Of a stretch of DNA of 57,984 bases, positions 57,811-57,984 are shown piece by piece. The number at the start of each line of letters is the position of its first letter. The stretch's first letter is position 1. This DNA is from Vreelandella populi. Lineage in GTDB: Bacteria; Pseudomonadota; Gammaproteobacteria; Pseudomonadales; Halomonadaceae. The stretch lies in contig NZ_RZHE01000009.1 of NCBI RefSeq assembly GCF_003989825.1, forward strand, positions 1-57,984, written 5' to 3'. The notes beneath the pieces are model-generated. The model made no database searches and was not told where the DNA came from. It saw nothing but the letters and a program-made list of their open reading frames with translations. Made by a program: the position numbers and the translations under genes.

Positions 57811-57929
57811 TGCCTGACGATGACCTACTCTCGCATGGGGAGACCCCACACTACCATCGGCGCTAAGCGGTTTCACTACTGAGTTCGGCAAGGGATCAGG
57901 TGGTTCACGCTCGCTATGGTCGTCAGGCG
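57811..57929 (-). rRNA. rrf: 5S ribosomal RNA
   Basis: About 119 bases; the minus strand reads GCCTGACGACCATAGCG... and includes the highly conserved CCGAACTCAG, GTGAAAC, GCGCCGATGGTAGTGTGGGG and CCCCATGCGAGAGTAGG stretches of gammaproteobacterial 5S. The ends pair as GCCTGACGA with TCGTCAGGC. It is the last gene of a minus-strand rRNA operon. Exact ends are set by similarity to E. coli. Confidence 0.97.
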
Positions 57930-57984
57930 TAACTGGCAATGTACATCATGCTGTGTGACGGTGTTTTGTGTCGTCTCTCGTGCC
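57930..57984 (-). other. 23S-5S spacer (start lies outside window)
   Basis: 55 bases between the 5S gene and the right edge. They show no conserved 23S 3'-end sequence, so this is spacer, and the 23S gene should follow beyond the edge. Confidence 0.6.

Overview
The window reads as chromosomal DNA of a moderately halophilic gammaproteobacterium, most likely Halomonadaceae (Halomonas-like). This is inferred from the gene orders thrS-infC-rpmI-rplT-pheST-ihfA and tig-clpP-clpX-lon-hupB-ppiD, an osmoprotectant ABC transporter, moderately high G+C and protein style. No insertion sequences, prophage, CRISPR array or tRNA genes were seen. It holds about 50 protein genes, one 5S rRNA gene and many clear hairpin terminators.

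Layout. 1-10.1 kb is an acyl-CoA catabolic island: etfA (cut by the window edge) and etfB; a minus-strand operon acyl-CoA dehydrogenase, AMP-forming acyl-CoA ligase, PaaI-type thioesterase, orphan membrane protein; and divergent plus-strand genes for a PaaH-like 3-hydroxyacyl-CoA dehydrogenase, a PcaF/PaaJ-like thiolase and an IclR regulator. One palindromic element, TTTYGC-NNN-GCRAAA, recurs upstream of etfBA and in the divergent promoter region, pointing to a local regulon. 10.2-13.7 kb is an MCE/Mla-type lipid transport operon. 13.7-19.1 kb is a branched-chain 2-oxoacid dehydrogenase operon (E1alpha, E1beta, E2) ending in a Hanks-type protein kinase gene. 19.3-23.2 kb is a yehZYXW-type osmoprotectant ABC transporter.

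23.2-44.8 kb is housekeeping: cysS and glnS; divergent ppiB and lpxH; ppiD, hupB, lon, clpX, clpP and tig; a MioC-like flavodoxin with a small membrane protein; ihfA, pheT, pheS; rplT, rpmI, infC (apparently with a non-canonical AUC start); thrS. 44.9-48.3 kb carries an OmpA-family lipoprotein with calcium-type repeats, a DUF2489-like protein, heme A synthase and a small lipoprotein. 48.3-57.7 kb holds hrpB and a RutR-like TetR regulator divergent from a purine catabolism operon (xdhA, xdhB, xdhC, guaD). The window ends in the 5S gene of a minus-strand rRNA operon whose 23S gene lies beyond the right edge.

How the parts work together. The ligase, dehydrogenase, hydroxyacyl-CoA dehydrogenase and thiolase form most of a beta-oxidation-like spiral without its own enoyl-CoA hydratase, and EtfBA takes the dehydrogenase electrons. 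The bkd operon feeds branched-chain acyl-CoAs into similar chemistry and lacks its own E3. XdhABC and GuaD convert guanine through xanthine to urate. The main candidates for undescribed biology are the shared operator with its evenly spaced array at 6.27-6.37 kb, the kinase coupled to bkd, and the unassigned membrane protein in the acyl-CoA operon.
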